Shown: one piece after another, positions 25,111 through 36,893 of the stretch
How positions within the stretch are numbered: position 1 is the stretch's first letter
Layout of the letters: the number at the start of each line of letters is the position of its first letter
Assembly: GCA_050084985.1 (NCBI GenBank)
Contig: JBITNC010000001.1
Location: 183,396,001-183,460,000 of the forward strand
Source: Nageia nagi
Taxonomy: Eukaryota > Pinophyta
Length of the DNA stretch: 64,000 nt
Direction: 5' to 3'
Translations under genes and position numbers: made by a program
The notes under the pieces: model-generated
Told to the model about the DNA's origin: nothing
The model's input: only the letters and a program-made list of their open reading frames with translations
The model's database searches: none

Positions 25111-26440
25111 AGGAAGATCAGAAGTTGGAAGCCATAGAATCCCTCCATAATATTTGAATCTCAATAAAAAGATGAGCAAGATTTCAAAAAAGACCCAAGT
25201 TTTAATTAGTTTGGCTCAATGCAAGGAGTTGATGTTCTAAAAATAATAAATGCATCTATTTAAAATGACTTGAATTTTAATTGCATACCAAAGATCATTT
25301 TAAGAGTGGAGAAAGTAGTCACATCACTACCATTGGTGGGGATTCTTCTTCTAGTAGAAGTTATTTTGAGAGTTTTGATGATTTTAATGATGAAAATTGA
25401 TCAAAATTAGGAAGTAGTGACATAAGGTCAAGGAGTCATTGTGTTTAAATGGAGGAAGAGTGATTTGATGAAGGGGAAAGGAATGAAGAAGAATAGGTTG
25501 AAGAAATTTTGAAGAATATTAAGACCCTGACCTAATACTAACACCCAACTAAAGGTGAAGAGGAGTTTGTAAATGTCATGGACTCCAAAAAGAGGGGGAA
25601 ATAAAGGAAGATGTACCTATTCCATGTGGGATTTCATCTAGCTTGGATCTAATTGATAATTATTCTTCCTCTACCATAGAGGAATCGCAACAAGAAGGAA
25701 TGAATTCAATATTCTTATACAATAGGTCATGAAGGGGTATATGCAAACCATGAAAGGCTTGAATATAAGGTATGAGAAAATAAAGATTTTACTCCTCATA
25801 AGAGATCTAGTTCACATAAATCTTCATCCAAACAATCATCTAGAGTAGTCAAAGGAGATGGTGATGATGATAAATAAAATGAGAAAATGAGGAAGAAAAG
25901 AAAACAAGATGAACATCACAAATAATTTATCATAGTAATGATAATGCCACCCTTGATCAAATTAGGTTAGAGAATATTTTGAAGAATATAGATATTGATG
26001 CCTATTTGAAAAGGCTTGAAGAAATCAACAACAAAAGTGAAGGGGAAGAAGAAAGAAAGGCCACAAGCAAGGAAGCTATACCAATTCCTCAAAAATTACC
26101 AACTATTTTAGAGTTTGGAAAAGAATCTCTTTGTGTGAGAAAAAGTTTGACCAATATCAAAAAAACCCAAGATAAGAGGGAATAAATGTTAATACCATGG
26201 AATATGACATTGGGCCTCTAGCTATTGAATCCAATGCATACATCATTAATCAAGGTACCAAGAATTTGACAAAGTTAAACCAAGAGAAAGAATCTGAAAT
26301 CAATTTAAATCAAGAGCAAGATGAGAATATGAAAAAGAACTTTAAGGAATTTAATGATATGGGAGTTGATAAAAGAGAATTGAAATCTAAATATAAAAGG
26401 GTTACGAGTTCGAGAAGAAGATCAACAAGTTGATCAAGAA
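25111..26440 (+). pseudogene. Unrecognised Lys/Glu-rich frames
   Basis: Two neighbouring plus-strand open stretches, at 25979-26185 (68 codons) and 26197-26433 (78 codons), are rich in Lys, Glu, Asn and Gln and probably coiled or disordered. They are separated by one stop and a short gap and may once have been one frame. The stretch before them (25111-25978) is also purine-rich on this strand, with Glu/Lys-biased broken frames. No domain was recognised. They may be gag-like or transposon filler. Confidence 0.3.
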
Positions 26441-28118
26441 AGCAACCCACATTTTTTTGAATGCCTACATGACCTTGTCTATCTTGATAAAATGAATTTT
26501 TTAGCTATATGGTGTTGAGGTGACATCATCAAATATGCAGATTAGTGGATTGAAGAAGTGGAAAATGTTTTAAGAATTGAACATGAGGTTATCAATGATG
26601 AGAGATTACTTACCTTTTACAAATAATTTTTATTTCTTTTTGATTAGTTATCAAATGAAAAACTTAGATGTAAAGCATTCAAGGATAAGTCCAATAAGGT
26701 ATATAAATAAAATTAGGATATTATTAAATTGGTTGATATTTCATCCTGAATGAATCAAGCCAATGTAGTAGTGATAATGAAGTCAAAGAAAGCTTAGGGA
26801 ACTCTTAGAGAAAAATTGAAATCATAAGATTTAGAGGAAGTTCTTGGATCATATGAGCACTATCTCTCTTGGATCTCATAGGTTAAAATAACACATCAAA
26901 ATATTACAAATTGGGAAATAGGGCATATGATCTGTTAATACTAGGGGTTATTGGAAGGATGCAATAAGGTTGATAGTTTCTTAGGGGGAGATATCAAGGT
27001 GAAGGTTGCAAGATGTTAGTGTTATTTCCCCCTCATTGATGATAAATTGAAGATTTACTCACTATTTTTATTCTCAATGACATTGTAAAATGAATTAGGG
27101 TGTTAGAATTTTTTTTCCTTTATATCAAGAGTTAATCAAATTTTGTGTCTTATTTTTTTAGACTTAGTTTTTACTTAGGTTGGCTAGTTTTTAGACTTAA
27201 GACAAATTTTAATGATTCTAAAATTAGGTTTTAAAAATTAGGTTTCCAAGGAAGTTAGGGTTTTATTTTAAACCTAAATACTTTTGAGCACTACTCAAAG
27301 GAAATGAGCCTCATTTTGTAATTCTCTCTAGCTCTTTGAATTTTGAAAAATTGCACTTTGAAGCTTCTGCAATATAAGATAATATCTTTTCCATCTGCTT
27401 ATGAGTACTTATTTATTTGATACTTTTTGATTAAAGAAATTAATTTCAAGTATATGTAGCAATTCATTTCCTATACTTAGATAATGCTACCTTTTGCAAA
27501 CTTAACAAGCAATCAATGTTTGAGTTAGTGAAAGAAATATGACAATTTTTACAAGCTATGTAGTATGATATTTCATAAAAGAAATTAATTTCTTATGAAT
27601 AAGAAGTGAAAGAGACTAAGTGAAATATAATCTAACTTTGATTTTATCACTTTTACTTATAAATTGATTAAATTGGGAAAGGATTATTCATATTGGTTAA
27701 AATGATTAAGTGATTGTTTACTTTTATAAAATTAGTGGAATGATTATTTAATTCAAGGATAAGAAAAGACATGATGAAAATAAACTAAGTTTTGTACATT
27801 TAGAGGAAAAGGTGAAAAAATATAAGAAAATTCATTCAATAAGTGAAGAGATAATTGTGTGAAACATATTGCTATCTTCCTCATAACTTAGATAACTTGA
27901 ACAAGTTTAATACGATTGAGTTACAAACATAACTAATTGCTTACTTTTAAAGAATTAGTGGAGCAAGTATTTAATCTAAGTAGGGGAAAGATTGCAAGTA
28001 AAATAACATGTGTTAACTAATTTATTAGCACTAAACAAACACATCAAGGACCACCTCATTAAAAGGAGGATCTTAGATTCTTCTATACCCTTTTTCATTT
28101 TAATAAGAAAAAGTGGTT
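26441..28118. other. Unassigned; possible LTR of an old element
   Basis: No gene. A purine-rich tract near 26978-26990 followed shortly by TGTTAGTGTTATTTCCC (27012 on), and a primer-site-like sequence at 28121-28140, could bracket an LTR of about 1.1 kb. The termini are not a clean TG...CA pair, so this is only a suggestion. Confidence 0.25.
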
Positions 28119-28120
28119 AA

Positions 28121-28140
28121 AGAATTGGTGACTCCTTGGG
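28121..28140 (+). other. Possible degenerate primer-binding site
   Basis: The sequence TTGGTGACTCCTTGGGGAAG resembles the pattern TTGGCGACTC..TGGGGA found after the 5' LTR in some plant gypsy elements. The gag-like region downstream fits this. Resemblance is partial and no matching LTR end is clear. Confidence 0.3.
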
Positions 28141-28299
28141 GAAGCAAGTAAAGAAGTACCCTTTGGCTAGCCAAAGCTAGCATGGCAACTTTGAACTAAG
28201 TTAGTCACTTGGGAATTTTTCTAAGTTCAAAAAACATCAAAATTTTACTCTTTTTTAAAAGAGAACTAAAAAAAGAGATAAAAATAATGTTGAAGGAAT

Positions 28300-30290
28300 A
28301 TGGTGAATCCTCATCTTAACTCTACAAGATACCATGCTTTACATAACCAATAAGTTAGAAGTATTCAAGAAAAATAAGATGCTTTTCTTTAATTAAATAA
28401 TTTTAGTACTTTGGATCAAAGTGAATCCAAGGTATTAACAAGAGAAGAAGAAAGATACCTCCCTCCTACACTTCAAGTTAAGAATAAAAAAAAACTAGGA
28501 GAACTTTATTTGAAAGAACCTTTTATAGTGAACAAATTCATAAGTACCAAGATCAATTGAACCTTTTGGCATGTTTGAAAAAGGAAAGATATATATTTTA
28601 GGATACCATGCAAAATCAAATGGTGAATCAGATAGAGAAGATCTAGTAGAGTTCAAGACTAACTTCTTTTTACTAATTGAGACAAGCCTAGTATGATTAT
28701 CTTCATAATTTCAATTGCTACTAGTGTTAATAATATCTCTTTAATCATTAGAGAATCTAGTTTAATTTTTAAATTTTCAAAGTCTTATCAAAGGAATTAT
28801 TGATCAGTAATTCAAAAGAGAACTTTAACATAGAGAATCAATGAAGCAACCAAGTTACTAGAAGATATGCATACCTTTTGTAATTAAAGCAAGAAATTAG
28901 GACAAAGATTGTTGATAATCAAGAGAAGATTGAAAGAATTTTTTTGAAGAAATTTGGGAATTAATGGATATCCAATGGATGATAGTGATTTGGATGAAGA
29001 AGAATTAGAAAATTAGAATTCAAAATTCATTCTTGATGTTGAAATTTGACCTTTCACATTTAATTCAAGAACTTCTTTGAGAAGAAGTCAAAGTTTGAAA
29101 ATGTTTATCAATTTTTTATTTATCCAAATGGTAAGACCTTCTAGAAGAATAACTTGAAGTTTAGGATCAACTAAAACAAGTGCTTGGAATCTTGACCCTA
29201 AGAACTAGAAAGATATTTATGAATAATTCAAAGGGAATAGGAAAATACAAATCCAAATACCACACTTGTTGAAATAAGAAGCTCTACTCCTTTAATAAGT
29301 AATCACTTGAAGAATATGAGGCTAATATTATAGGCTCTAAACCTAGATATAGAAGCTTTTGAAATGGCTAAAGGAAATAAAAGACTTTCATGAACATAGG
29401 AAAATAACTCTAACCTTTGAATTTAGAAGGGGAAAAATACAAATCTCCTAAAGAAACTATAGATCTTCCTCATTTTTGGGAGATCAATCTAGTAATACAA
29501 TAGAGGAATCTATTGAAAACTTCAACACTTTTTATGAAGTAAATGGGGTCAAATATGAAGATATTGTAGTACATAATTTGTTAAAATCTCAAAGAGTTGA
29601 TACTACATTGGTATAATTCCTCCTTGTTGGATCAATTTCAAGTTGGGATAATCTATGAAATGCATTTTTCATCAAGATTTAGAAGTTAAGTGTTAAGAAT
29701 AGAGTTAATCAATGAACTTTCACACATGAAGAAAAGAGATAGATAGTCTATTCCACAACTTATAGGATCATTTCAATAAATTTTTTTGAAGAAATTCAAG
29801 GAATTTATAGCCTACTGATCTAGTTAAAAAATGTTTTTTATTAATGCTCTAGATCCTAAGTTTGATACATGGTAATAGTTTATGAACCTACCACATTCTA
29901 AATGTAATGGATGAAGCAATCAAACATGAAGAATTTATGATTAGATAAGAAAAATTAAGAGAAATAAGTCTTTTGAATCAAGAAAAGGGAATGCTGAATC
30001 ATCAAGAAGATAAAAGTGAAGCTCCTCAAGGAAAATGGGTTGAGAATAATTATTGAAGAAATTAGCTAATATGACTATTCAACAAACTTAGAATACACAA
30101 CAAGGATTAAAACCTCAACAAAACTTCAAAAATTTCCAAATCAAAATAGAGTGGATTTTAGGGATGAGAAGAAGATAATACCTATTGCTTTGGATAGATT
30201 AGAATATTCAACCCCAAACTCCTATTGTAATCTTGTAAGTATGAACATGATCCTAACAATTGTATTGCTATGAATATATTGCAAAAAGTG
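28300..30290 (+). pseudogene. Decayed gag-like region with frameshifted zinc knuckle
   Basis: Plus-strand broken frames. Near 29514-29615 an open segment reads like a retroelement capsid piece (ENFNTFYEVNGVKYED...). Near 30215-30275 the translation crosses a one-base shift and gives Cys, Cys, His, Cys in the spacing of a CCHC zinc knuckle, with EHDPNNCIAMN at its end. CCHC knuckles are the RNA-binding part of gag. The region ends where the minus-strand family B copy begins near 30353. The family is uncertain but gypsy-like is more likely than copia. Confidence 0.5.
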
Positions 30291-30352
30291 AAGTGTTATT
30301 AAAAAATAGTGATTCAATGAATAAGAACCTAATTTACTCTTGGAAGAAAACA

Positions 30353-31149
30353 TACGAGCCTCCATGAGCCTACACACATGAAGTAAGTAATCATACACTC
30401 TCAAGATGAAACCTGTAAGCTACAAGTAGCTTAGAAATAAGATTAGTTAGATGCATCATATAATATTCATTTCAATCATAAGATAAATGGACTAAGTAAT
30501 GCCATCCATAAACTGATCAATGATGCACTATAAGTCATCATAAAGATGCCAAGCCAATATTTATAGTCATATACTATATATTAGAAACATGTGTTGATCA
30601 ATAATTAAAAAAAGTATATGTGCATATATAAAGTACTTACATATGGATAACAAATAGTACTAACAAACACATACTAGATTCCTTACATAGTGATAATGAA
30701 AAATAAAATGTACCATGAGTTCCTTACATAGAGTGAACTAACTATGAAGGCATATATTTAGATCAACACTATATAATAAAAAAGCCTTTAAGGATGAAGT
30801 TATCATCATAAATAGGAATTCAACCTTCACTCCTCATTGAGGATAACTTCACTACCATAAGAAACTTTCAAAGTGTGCACAATAAGTTTCTAAAGTAGCT
30901 AGTGAATAAATCAGAAAGATAAAGTTAGATGAACAAAGATTAGTTGTTCCATAAAAAATTTCTCCTTGATATAATGTGCTTGGATTTGTAGTACACTATA
31001 AGTCATCACTAAGATGCTAAACCTATACTTATAGTTACTATAAAGAGGAATGTATAAACAAATTATACAAACCAAAAAAATTCAAAAATTTATTAAGAAG
31101 CAAGAAATTACAATGTATTCAACAAGAATTCAATATTTACTCCCTTTTG
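30353..31149 (-). mobile_element. Family B 3' noncoding tail, truncated (chimeric element)
   Basis: The minus-strand tail of a second B-type copy, colinear with about 6905-7669. The 3' LTR and the last 230 bases or so of tail are absent, and the copy starts abruptly in the segment reading GAGCCTCCATGAGCC. Both conserved motifs are present, at 30522-30568 and 30991-31036. Confidence 0.8.
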
Positions 31150-33640
31150 AGGGCAAATTCACCAACCCAATAGAATCCCTAAGCTTACAAAATTGAGCTT
31201 TAAGAAAAGGCTTAGTGAATAAATTAAAAGAGATTAGAATGATGGACAATACTGCAAGTGTAGAAGACCATCCAAAACTTTTTCTTTGATGAAGTGGGCT
31301 TGGATTTCTACATGACTTGTTCTCTAATGGAAAATAAGATTCTTTGCCAAAGCACTAGCTAACTAATTATATGAAAAAATTTAATATGATGAATTTGATC
31401 ATACCTATTTCTTTAGAAGATACCTCAACTAAATGCTTTTTGGCTACAATTGACATTGCATAATATTTAGTCTCAATGGTGGAGAGAGTAGTATAGGCTA
31501 CTTCTTGGATGCCCAAGAATAGCACCTAAACCAATGCTAAACATATAAGAAAAGGTTGATTTTCTATCATTCCTATCTCCTCCATAGTTGAAATATGAGA
31601 ATCTTAAAGAACAAATGAGGATAACTTTTTCATACTTGAGAGCAAGATCCTTAGTGCCACAACATACCTCAAAATTTTCTTAATAGCATTGAGGTGCTCA
31701 ACATATGATTTTGCAAAAAGCAAGCCATCAAATTGAAGAAAAAGGTAATATTTGGCCTTGAGATAATCAAATAAAGAAGACTATGAATTAATGTTGTAAA
31801 CCAAAGCATCTACCAATTAAGAGTTGGAACTAAGGGACACAATGATTCTAAGAGATACTAGGATTGCAGCATGCTTACACTCCTCAATTCTAAACTTTTG
31901 AAATATATATAAATATATTGGATTGACTAAGGTAAGTACAATCCTTATATTGGTATACTTGCATACCAATAGTAGTGAAATAGATTAAGATCAATCATTT
32001 CAAAAGCTACTATAAGTTTGGAAATGCAATCTTCTATGAGGACCATATTATTCCCTATAATCAAATAGATCATCCATATAGAGAAAAATGAAGATCAATT
32101 CTTATCCTTGGTTGAGCACATAAAGATTGATTAAAAAAGCATTTAGTAAATCCAATATCCTCAAAGTATCTTAAAATATTTTTGTGCCAAGCTCTAGGTG
32201 CTTACTTAATTCCATACAAAGACTTCTTTAGCTTGCAAACAAGTGATTCTCTTCCTTCCACAACAAACCTTTCTAGTTAGCTTATGTAAATTTCCACATC
32301 TAATTCATTATTGAGAAAAGCACTCTTGAAATTAAGTTAAAAAACTTTCCATACTTGATCTTGTGAAATAGTAAAGATTACCCTAATGATAGGCTTATTT
32401 GCTATTAAGAAAAGGTTTCCTCATAATCAACTTTGTATTTTTGAGTGAAACCCTTAGCTACTAGCCTTGCTTTGTATTTCTCAATCTCTCCAACTAAATT
32501 GTATTTGATCTTATAAATCTATTTGTTATCAATCACATTTCATTCATTGGATAAGAAACCAAATCCCAAGTTGATTTTTCATTAGAGCTTCATACTCTAC
32601 ATTCATGGCATTCACCTAGCACCCATGCTTTGAAGATTCTTTATAGGATAAGGGCTCATTATTGATATCAATTTTGAAAAATAAGATTTATTAATGGTCA
32701 TACTCCTTTTATCCTTTATGTTGGAGAGTTTTGTTCCTCAATGATAAATCCACATTGACATCCAATTAGTTAGATGTAATAGAAGAATCATCACCCTCAT
32801 CAAGGTTCTCACAAGAAGTAGATTCTTTAGGTAGTTCAATGAAAATTTATATCCTTAATACAAAGATTGCATGGGTGGAAGGTTGGTATAGCCTATAGTC
32901 TCTATGCTAATTTTCATAGCCCACAAAGATACACTTTCTCAAATCTCTTATCCAACATATTCATTTTCTTAGTAACAATAAAGGCATAAACATCACTATC
33001 AAAAAACCTAAAGTGAGAGATGTTGGGTTTCTTTCTTATTCATACCTCATACAGGGTTTTTTCTTTAACTACATTCATAGGATACCTATTTGAGATGTAG
33101 ATTGCAGTATTTATAGCTTCATCCCATAAGAAGCTAGGAAAATCTCCCAACATACATCTTTCCACTTCTTGAATGGTTCTATTATTCCTTTTGGCTACAC
33201 CATTCTACTAAGAAGTGCAAAGGATAGTAAACTACCTCTTGATTCCATACTTGATATAAAAAATATTAAATTTATTATTATTATACTCACCTCCATTATC
33301 AAATATTAACATCTTGATTTTGAATCCATACTAATTTTCTACAAAGTCTTTGAAATCTTTGAACCTATCAAAGGTTTGATCCATGTGCTCTAGAAGATAA
33401 CCAAATGTCATCCTAATAAATTCATCAATAAATGTCAATACATAACATTCTCCCTTAAGTGACTTAGTCAAAAATCAACTTATAAAATATGAATGCACAA
33501 GCTAAAAAAGATTAGTTGTAGTTGTTCCCCTATCTTTCTCAAAGATATTGGTAATCATGAGAAATTATTTATCTAAAATATTGTTAAACATACTTTTAGA
33601 AAGGTTAAACAAATTACCTTCACCAACTTCCAAACTCATA
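31150..33640 (-). pseudogene. Copia pol remnant of chimeric element
   Basis: Broken polyprotein read from about 33640 down to 31150. The integrase core is near 33280-33300, where it reads KIKMLIFDNGGEY, so the catalytic Asp lost in the nested B copy is kept here. The integrase C-terminal segment lies at about 32760-32960. The RT active site near 32060-32085 reads LYMDDL, followed by a one-base insertion. RNase H lies at about 31150-31900. Stops and frameshifts are frequent. It aligns with 7670-10000 and breaks off into family A-like sequence at about 33640. Confidence 0.85.
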
Positions 33641-34430
33641 GTCAACTAATGCACCATTCATGAGGGAAATTTTAAATATATAAATCAATCACTAAGGCAT
33701 TTTGATCACAATATTAGAAGCTATACAAAAGCCTTCAAACAAATACCTTATTTAATATCCACAATATAAGCATTACTTGACCATGACCTCTTAACTCTAG
33801 AAAACCATAAGTCAACTTCTCTATAGAGATGTATAAATCATAAATAATGCTAACTTGACCATGCTACTAGTCAAGATGCAAATGATGGATGAAGGTAGCA
33901 TTAATCCATTAAGGATTCAACTTCTATCAATGCATAAATATAATTTTTAGTAATGAAGTAAATTAGCATTTATCCATAATAGGTAAAATTCCTACTAATG
34001 GAAGTAAAGTGTCATAAAGCTAACCTTTTTAATTATGGAGAAGGACAAACCTTTTAACTACTCTATTAAATTTTCAACCATTGAGAAAGGCAAAACTTTT
34101 AACTAATCTATCAAAAAATTTACAAATATGGAGAAGGGTGAACCTTTTAACTACTCCATCAAAATATTTGCAACTATGGAGAAGGGAAAACCTTTTAACT
34201 ACTCCATCAAAATATTTGTGACTATATAGAAGGTTAAACCTTTTAACTACTTTATCAAAAAATTTGCAACTATGGATATCAACAAGTGCACTATCATTAT
34301 TTAGTAAAGAATTTTTATCCAACCAAGGATACAAGAAAAAATTCATAATTATATAAACTAATGTGCATAATTTCATCACAATCCATAAAAAATGGTAATT
34401 AAAACATATGTATGATTATTGCAAACTTAA
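33640..34430 (-). mobile_element. Family A-like segment inside the B-type copy
   Basis: Here gag would be expected, but the sequence instead resembles the family A interior, for example the GACCATGCTACTAGTCAAGATGC segment also seen near 46935 and 60330, and the AACCTTTTAACTACT units. B-type leader resumes at about 34500. The element is therefore a B/A mosaic, or represents a subfamily without gag. Confidence 0.65.
34020..34270 (-). repeat. Tandem repeat, about 5 units of roughly 54 bases
   Basis: Imperfect units share ATGGAGAAGGG.GAACC and TTTTAACTACTCCATCAAAA. Family A elements elsewhere have only two or three such units (about 5890-5990 and 47040-47150). The repeat creates an apparent 101-codon minus-strand frame (34074-34379) that is not a gene. 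Confidence 0.85.
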
Positions 34431-34879
34431 GCTTTACATCAATATGTGCATAATTAGATATGCATATATCTAACATTTTATCATCACTAAATATCACTCA
34501 GGGAGAGTATAGTTAGGGGAAGTAATTTTCAATGTTTGCATACTTTGTATGTAAACTAGAAGTGCAAAATAATAAAATGCTTTAAATATGAAACTACATC
34601 CAACATCATCCATAAGTATGAACGAAAGAGTCTAATGGGTTTTATCACAACCCCTAATGGATCTCTTTACAAAGAATTATTAATTTTAAGTAACAAAAAA
34701 TGATTTAAGAGTTCAATGGGTTTTGTTACAACCCCTAATAGATCTTTATACAAAAGTTCATTATCAACCATTGAAGAATTCTTCCCTTTGTTACTTAAAA
34801 ATTGAACTTAGAATATTTTCTTATTTGCAAATTATCATCAAAAAATTCATAGACAAAAGTATTTAAAAGAGAATTTTTA

Positions 34880-35335
34880 TCCACACATATGCATTAGGAT
34901 AAAATATTAAATCATGCATTTAAAATTTTTACCATGTAGTAAAAACATGCATTAGGATAAAATATTAAACCATGCATTTAAAAAATTTATCCAATTAGCA
35001 AACACCATGCACTAGGAAAACAAATTAACCATGCATTAAAGAATTGTATCCACTTAGCAAAAAATATGCACTAGGAAAAAAAATCAACCATGCATTAAAA
35101 TTCTATCCATTTAGCAAAAAAATATGCATTAGAAAAAATAAAATTAACCATGCATTAAAATTCTATCCACTTAGCAAAAAATATGCACTAAGACAAAAAA
35201 TTAATCAAGCATTAAAATTCTATCCACTTAGCAAAAAAATATGCACTAGGACAAAAAATTAACCATGCATTAAAATTCTATCCACTTAGCAATATGCATT
35301 AGAAAAAAAAAAATAATGCAAAGGAAAAATTATCC
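34880..35335. repeat. Tandem repeat, about 7 units of roughly 55-65 bases
   Basis: Units share CCATGCATTAAAATTCTATC and CACTTAGCAAAAA.ATGCACTAGG. The complete B element has about three looser units at 11560-11700. The repeat produces a spurious plus-strand frame at 35044-35262 with a periodic protein. Confidence 0.9.
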
Positions 35336-35599
35336 AACCACATGTGTGTAATAAACATGCATTAAGACAACATTAATTCATGTATACATAATTAATCCAT
35401 GCATTATTAACATTAATCTATGCATAGTTAATTAACATTAATCCATCCATGCATAATTAATTTTTCACTTAAATGCATGCTATTTTAAAAAATCTCTTAA
35501 AATAGCTTGCACTTATGGTAAAATTAGTAAATAAAGACTCAAACTTTAAATAGCAATTAATGCAACCTTTAGCTCATACTATTTTTTAATAAAACGAAT

Positions 35600-35603
<4 letters not shown>

Positions 35604-35636
<33 letters not shown>
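35604..35636. repeat. (TA)n microsatellite
   Basis: About 33 bases of uninterrupted TA dinucleotides. Confidence 0.95.
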
Positions 35637-35642
<6 letters not shown>

Positions 35643-35823
35643 TTTTAATATAAAGTTCTCTAAAAAATGCATGCATGTAATATATTAAAAAAAATGTATG
35701 CATGTAAAATATTTAAAAATTGCATACATGTAATTTGCATACAATTTTATGTTTACAAACATATTAGTATTGTAAAAAAATTTACAATAATAACATTATA
35801 GTTAAAAAAATTGTAAAATTTTT

Positions 35824-35923
35824 NNNNNNNNNNNNNNNNNNNNNNNNNNNNNNNNNNNNNNNNNNNNNNNNNNNNNNNNNNNNNNNNNNNNNNNNNNNNN
35901 NNNNNNNNNNNNNNNNNNNNNNN
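35824..35923. other. Assembly gap (100 N)
   Basis: Exactly 100 N, a conventional placeholder, so the true missing length is unknown. It falls between the chimeric element leader and the trinucleotide repeat field. Confidence 0.99.
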
Positions 35924-35949
35924 ATAAATAGAAAGTTAACTTGAAATAT

Positions 35950-36193
35950 AGTAATAATAACTATGATAATCATAATTATGATAATAATAATGATAATGAT
36001 AATGATAAAATGATGATAATTATAATAATAATCATAACAAAAAAAATAAAATGATAATAATTATCATCATCACCATCATCATCATTATCATCATTATCCT
36101 TCCTATCATAATAATCATATTCATCATCATTATAATAATCATCCTCATCATCATGATTATTATGATAGAAAGGATGATGATGATGATGATATC
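35950..36193. repeat. ATN trinucleotide repeat block 1, with inverted repeat
   Basis: Mixed ATC, ATT, GAT and AAT units. About 36075-36118 and 36150-36190 are near reverse complements of each other (arms around TCCTTCCTATCATAATAATC), so the block could extrude as a cruciform. Confidence 0.9.
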
Positions 36194-36194
36194 T

Positions 36195-36365
36195 CTAAGG
36201 GGATATCACATTGGTTATGTGCATGGTTAGGTTTTGGGAGGTCCTAGGTTTGAATCACGTGATGGGTAATCCTACTTGTGATGTGATAAATTTGAATGTA
36301 AGAAAAGTTGATAACCCTTTCAAAATCGCATGGTTATTTATTTCATAAAAATGACCTACCAACAA
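36195..36365 (+). mobile_element. SINE-like tRNA-derived unit 1
   Basis: About 170 non-repetitive bases between repeat blocks. The 5' part resembles a tRNA head: GGGGATATCACATTGGTTATG in the A-box position, and GTTTGAATC about 30 bases on, one base off the pol III B-box consensus GWTCRANNC. It matches the second unit at 36741-36893 and ends in a simple repeat, as SINEs do. Confidence 0.55.
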
Positions 36366-36423
36366 TATATATATATATATAACTAATTATTATGAATGTA
36401 CATTCTATTGTTATATTTATAAA

Positions 36424-36740
36424 TTATTTAAATATAAAATAACAGTACATAATGATAATAAAAATAGTACTGATGATGATGATCATAATATTCAACATGA
36501 TCCTCATCATTTTTATCATCTTCATCACCACAAACATCATTGTCATCACCATCCTCATAATAATAATAATAATTATCATTACCATCATTGTCATCATCAT
36601 CACTATCATCGTCATAATAATAATAATAATAATAATGATGATGATAAAAATCACTACCATCATCATCATCGTCATTCTTATCATCATCATAATAATCATA
36701 ATCATATCCTCATAATAATAATAATAATAATAATAATATT
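36424..36740. repeat. ATN trinucleotide repeat block 2
   Basis: Mixed ATC/ATT/AAT units, open in several frames on both strands, giving artefactual poly-Ile/Met frames. Confidence 0.9.
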
Positions 36741-36893
36741 ACCTTGGGGGTATTGTATCGGTTAGGTGCATGTCTTATTGTTGGAAGGTTCTAGGTTCAA
36801 ATCATCTAGTTTGTTGTAGTACTTATCATGCTTGTGATTGATTCGAATGCAAAATGGTTGGGGTTTCATTCAAAAATCTATCCTCCAACTAAA
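36741..36893 (+). mobile_element. SINE-like tRNA-derived unit 2
   Basis: Matches unit 1 in the same orientation. GTTCAAATC near 36795 fits the pol III B-box consensus GWTCRANNC exactly. The A-box-like part is TGTATCGGTTAGGTGCATG. Its 3' end runs directly into (AAT)n at 36893, consistent with a SINE whose tail is a short repeat. Confidence is limited because only two copies are seen and no target duplications can be read inside the repeat. Confidence 0.6.

Larger units (their letters stand above)
34500..35823 (-). mobile_element. Family B-type leader of chimeric element, cut by gap
   Basis: Colinear with 11190-11900 of the complete B element. It includes the two-unit repeat around GTTACAACCCCTAAT (34622-34760) and a longer tandem array at 34880-35335. 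The copy runs into the assembly gap, so its primer site and 5' LTR cannot be seen. Confidence 0.75.

Noticed and set aside
34074-34379. 101-codon minus-strand periodic frame
   Set aside because: Produced by the 54-base tandem repeat; the same sequence is non-coding in other family A copies.
35044-35262. 72-codon periodic frame
   Set aside because: Produced by the tandem repeat at 34880-35335, with no similarity to known repeat proteins.
34880-35335. Possible CRISPR-like array
   Set aside because: Units are contiguous with no unique spacers, and the context is a plant retroelement leader.
36741-36893. Possible tRNA gene
   Set aside because: The B-box fits, but the head cannot be folded by eye into a complete cloverleaf, and the downstream part and second copy fit a SINE better.
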